Positions 61,794 to 64,000 of a stretch of DNA of 64,000 nt are shown piece by piece; position 1 is the first letter of the stretch; each line of letters opens with the position of its first letter. The stretch comes from Bacteroidales bacterium (GTDB lineage Bacteria > Bacteroidota > Bacteroidia > Bacteroidales > F082): the NCBI GenBank assembly GCA_028277395.1, contig JANQGJ010000022.1, positions 62,001 to 126,000 on the forward strand. The letters are read 5' to 3'. The notes under the pieces were generated by a model. It made no database searches, was not told where the DNA came from, and saw only the letters and a program-made list of their open reading frames with translations. Made by a program: the position numbers and the translations under genes.

Positions 61794-63530
61794 ATGTTGA
61801 GAGGAATTCACCTGTCTTTTATATTTATTACCCTGTTTTTTAATACACTGATATCTCAGAATAACGATCTTAAGGACGTAGATTTTGTTTTACCGGTAGA
61901 TATTCCGGTTTATTTATCGGGTACATTCGGTGAACTACGGTCCAATCATTTCCATTCAGGTATTGATATTAAAACTCAGGGAACAGAAGGAAAAGTAATC
62001 AGATCGATAGGTGATGGCTGGATAAGCAGAATTAGAATCTCAACATCTGGATATGGAAAGGCTATTTACATTACTCATCCGGGAGGGTATGTATCGGTTT
62101 ACGGACATTTACAAAGGTTTAGTGATTCAATTCAAAGAGTAGTTGTTGAAGATCAATATGAAAAAGAAAGCTTCAAAACTCAAATGTTCTTCGACAAAGG
62201 TGAATGGCCTGTACAAAAAGGAGAAATAATTGCATATTCAGGTAATACCGGAGGATCTCTTGGACCACATCTGCATTTTGAGATCCGTGATGAAAAAACC
62301 CAGCATCCTCTTAATCCCTTATTGTTTGATTTTGTGAAAGTAAAGGACTTCTATCGTCCGAAAATAACTCAGATGGCTGTTTATCCTGTTGACGAAACTT
62401 CAACAATTAACGGAGCAAATGACACAAGTTTTTTTGATTTATCAGGGTGGGGAGAAGGACATAAGATCAAAGGTGATTCTGTTATTAAGATCTCAGGAAG
62501 GGTATCCTTTGGTATTGGAACGTATGACCTAATGAATAATGTATCAAATAAGAATGGTGTTGCCGGTGTTAAGATGTTTCTTGACACAACCCTGATTTTT
62601 GAACTTTACATGGACAGGCTTTCTTTCAACACAACAAGATATATAAATAGTTTAATTGACTATCCATACTACACCAGGTCTAAAAAAAGGCTTATAAGGA
62701 CTCAGATAGACACGAATAATATGCTGGGTAATTATGTACATGTACAAAAAAATGGAATAATAGAGCTTACAGACACATTATTGCATACCGTAAATTACGA
62801 AATAAGGGATATATATAACAATGTATCAAAGCTATCATTTAAAATTGTTGCTGATACCAGTAAAACCATACCTAATAATAATGTTCCATCTGACAGTAGT
62901 TTTACCGGCTTTTTCAAATATTCTGTTAAGAATGATATTAAACGAGATAGTTTTAATGTAGTTTTCCCTGCTAACTCATTTTATCAGTCTTTCATGTTTA
63001 GATTTGATGAAACAGATTGTGACAGTTGTTTGTTTTCAAAGGTTTACATGCTCCATCACCAATCCATCCCGGTTCATAAATATTTTAAGATCAAAATGGT
63101 AACCCGTCAACACCATGATAGTCTGTCAGAGAAATTATATATTGGCTATTCTGCTGATAATAAGGACTTCAGCTATGTTAACTCTGAATTCGATAATCAA
63201 TTATTGACCTCAAGATCCAGAAAACTGGGATACTATAAAATACTGGCAGATACAGTTTTACCACAAATAGTACCATTAAATTTCAGTGATAAAAAATCTG
63301 TTTCAAATCAGAATAATCTAAAATTAAAGATCAGTGATAGTAAGACAGGGGTAAAAAACTACAGGGCAATGTTAAACGACAAGTGGATTCTTATGGAATA
63401 TGATCCAAAAAAAGACCTTTTGACATACAATTTTGACAGCAGAATGACTGCCGGTAAGAACTCATTTCACATAATTGTTGAAGATATGGTTGGTAATTCA
63501 GCAGAGTACAAATGCATTCTATATTACTGA
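61794..63530 (+). CDS. M23-family metallopeptidase
   Basis: A 578-residue exported protein from the ATG at 61794 (MLRGIHLSF), signal peptide about 1-22 (LISQ). The LytM domain lies at about 40-180: ELRSNHFHSGIDIKTQG with the zinc ligands His and Asp, VYGHLQRF and GGSLGPHLHFEIRD with the HxH ligand. A long strand-rich C-terminal part (about 200-578) with Ig-like stretches follows. M23 enzymes cut peptidoglycan peptides. The zinc ligands are present, so it is probably active. Its promoter is at 61759. Confidence 0.9.
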   Translation: MLRGIHLSFIFITLFFNTLISQNNDLKDVDFVLPVDIPVYLSGTFGELRSNHFHSGIDIKTQGTEGKVIRSIGDGWISRIRISTSGYGKAIYITHPGGYVSVYGHLQRFSDSIQRVVVEDQYEKESFKTQMFFDKGEWPVQKGEIIAYSGNTGGSLGPHLHFEIRDEKTQHPLNPLLFDFVKVKDFYRPKITQMAVYPVDETSTINGANDTSFFDLSGWGEGHKIKGDSVIKISGRVSFGIGTYDLMNNVSNKNGVAGVKMFLDTTLIFELYMDRLSFNTTRYINSLIDYPYYTRSKKRLIRTQIDTNNMLGNYVHVQKNGIIELTDTLLHTVNYEIRDIYNNVSKLSFKIVADTSKTIPNNNVPSDSSFTGFFKYSVKNDIKRDSFNVVFPANSFYQSFMFRFDETDCDSCLFSKVYMLHHQSIPVHKYFKIKMVTRQHHDSLSEKLYIGYSADNKDFSYVNSEFDNQLLTSRSRKLGYYKILADTVLPQIVPLNFSDKKSVSNQNNLKLKISDSKTGVKNYRAMLNDKWILMEYDPKKDLLTYNFDSRMTAGKNSFHIIVEDMVGNSAEYKCILYY

Positions 63531-63540
63531 TTCTGAATTA

Positions 63541-63999
63541 TTAAACTTTGAACCAGGTAGCCTCCATCCTTTCACTTCTTCCTTTACAATTGTCAGACTC
63601 CTTTTTCAAAGTAAGTTCCTCTTTTACATCAAGTTTGAAATTGTAAACTCCCGGCGTAATACTACATTCCGAATCCTGATTTGTATTAACAAAAGTAATT
63701 TTATCATTACCTATTACTATTGAACCAGATGCTACAACTGAACTTTCAACATTTGGTAATTCAATCGTATATTTACGACCGGTGATAGTTAGCATTGCGC
63801 CATCATCATAACTCACCCAAGTACCATCAAGCGATACTTTAGGTTGAACAATCTCCGTTTTATCAACTTTCTCAGGTTCAACAGTATTCACTACCTCACT
63901 GTTGGAATCGGTATCTATGACCAGGTAAGTGATTACGTAAGATAGTATTGCCAAAACAATAACTATTGTAAAAAAAATCACAAATGAATTTTTACTCTG
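63541..63999 (-). CDS. membrane-anchored protein of unknown function, 5' end outside window
   Basis: The frame is open to the right edge, so the GTG at 63981 is probably not the start. The visible part has a hydrophobic helix (FTIVIVLAILSYVITYLVI), a short acidic linker and then a beta-rich domain (VSLDGTWVSYDDGAMLTITGRKYTIELPNVESSVVASGSIVIGNDKITFVN) of the lipocalin-like or META type, with two Cys near the end. It converges on the M23 gene with 10 bases between. I do not recognise a defined family. Confidence 0.65.
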   Translation of the reverse strand, partial: QSKNSFVIFFTIVIVLAILSYVITYLVIDTDSNSEVVNTVEPEKVDKTEIVQPKVSLDGTWVSYDDGAMLTITGRKYTIELPNVESSVVASGSIVIGNDKITFVNTNQDSECSITPGVYNFKLDVKEELTLKKESDNCKGRSERMEATWFKV

Positions 64000-64000
64000 C

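Noticed and set aside
1-64000. CRISPR arrays, insertion sequences, prophage or integrase genes
   Set aside because: No regularly spaced repeats, transposase or integrase motifs, or terminal inverted repeats were found.

Overview
The window is AT-rich bacterial DNA from a member of the Bacteroidota, most likely an environmental or anaerobic member of the class Bacteroidia. The signs are several TAnnTTTG-type -7 boxes, a type IX secretion (T9SS) C-terminal sorting domain, many TonB-dependent receptors paired with lipoproteins, a ribosomal protein Thx, and families common in this phylum (DUF4491, DUF6787, DUF2023, DUF4301, YwqK-like MORN repeats). Genus and species cannot be read from the sequence.

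From 1 to 17.5 kb, after the 3' end of an Omp85-like barrel gene, the minus strand carries an expanded hmu-type haem/tetrapyrrole acquisition locus. In transcription order it is: HmuY-like protein with a T9SS tail, TonB receptor, HmuY lipoprotein, TonB receptor, HmuY lipoprotein, a small ORF, a membrane protein (HmuT position), a MotA/TolQ/ExbB protein (HmuU), a DUF2149 protein (HmuV), a 1572-residue membrane-anchored CobN/HmuS-like chelatase, then DUF6787, two DUF4491 proteins, a YecH-like protein and a DUF302 protein. No CobS/CobT- or ChlI/ChlD-type ATPase partner is present, which fits an HmuS-like rather than a cobaltochelatase role.

From 18.4 to 35.1 kb the plus strand carries a redox/metal region. 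It holds a RIC-type hemerythrin with a degenerate-receiver LuxR regulator; a TetR regulator with matching palindromes in front of itself and of a heterodimeric ABC transporter of YbtPQ/IrtAB type; a methyltransferase; a CDF metal exporter; an MMPL/RND pump with a LolA-like periplasmic protein and a barrel protein; flavodoxin with DUF2023; a DUF2249-AhpD-like fusion; a DUF2325 coiled-coil protein; and a DUF2249-DUF1858 protein. A nearly identical 25-bp element lies at the same distance from a putative -7 box in front of the flavodoxin operon and the 34.1-kb operon, which suggests a CRP/FNR-type regulon. Two tRNA-Leu genes (CAG, GAG) close the region on the minus strand.

From 35.5 to 47 kb lie a DUF4301 protein, two paralogous surface lipoproteins (the second followed by a TonB receptor with a strong hairpin between them), a small carboxypeptidase-regulatory-domain protein, a MORN protein and a membrane TPR/glycosyltransferase-like protein. 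From 47 to 64 kb the genes are mostly housekeeping: TrmH methyltransferase, Thx with a long Lys/Thr-rich tail, HAD phosphatase, RecR, endonuclease III, a lipoprotein, a P-loop kinase, an SO_0444-type metal permease with a heavy-metal domain, PPK2, MscS channel, an unrecognised protein, TPMT-like methyltransferase, C1 peptidase, SUI1 factor, lipid kinase, DUF5011 lipoprotein, M23 peptidase and a truncated membrane protein at the right edge.
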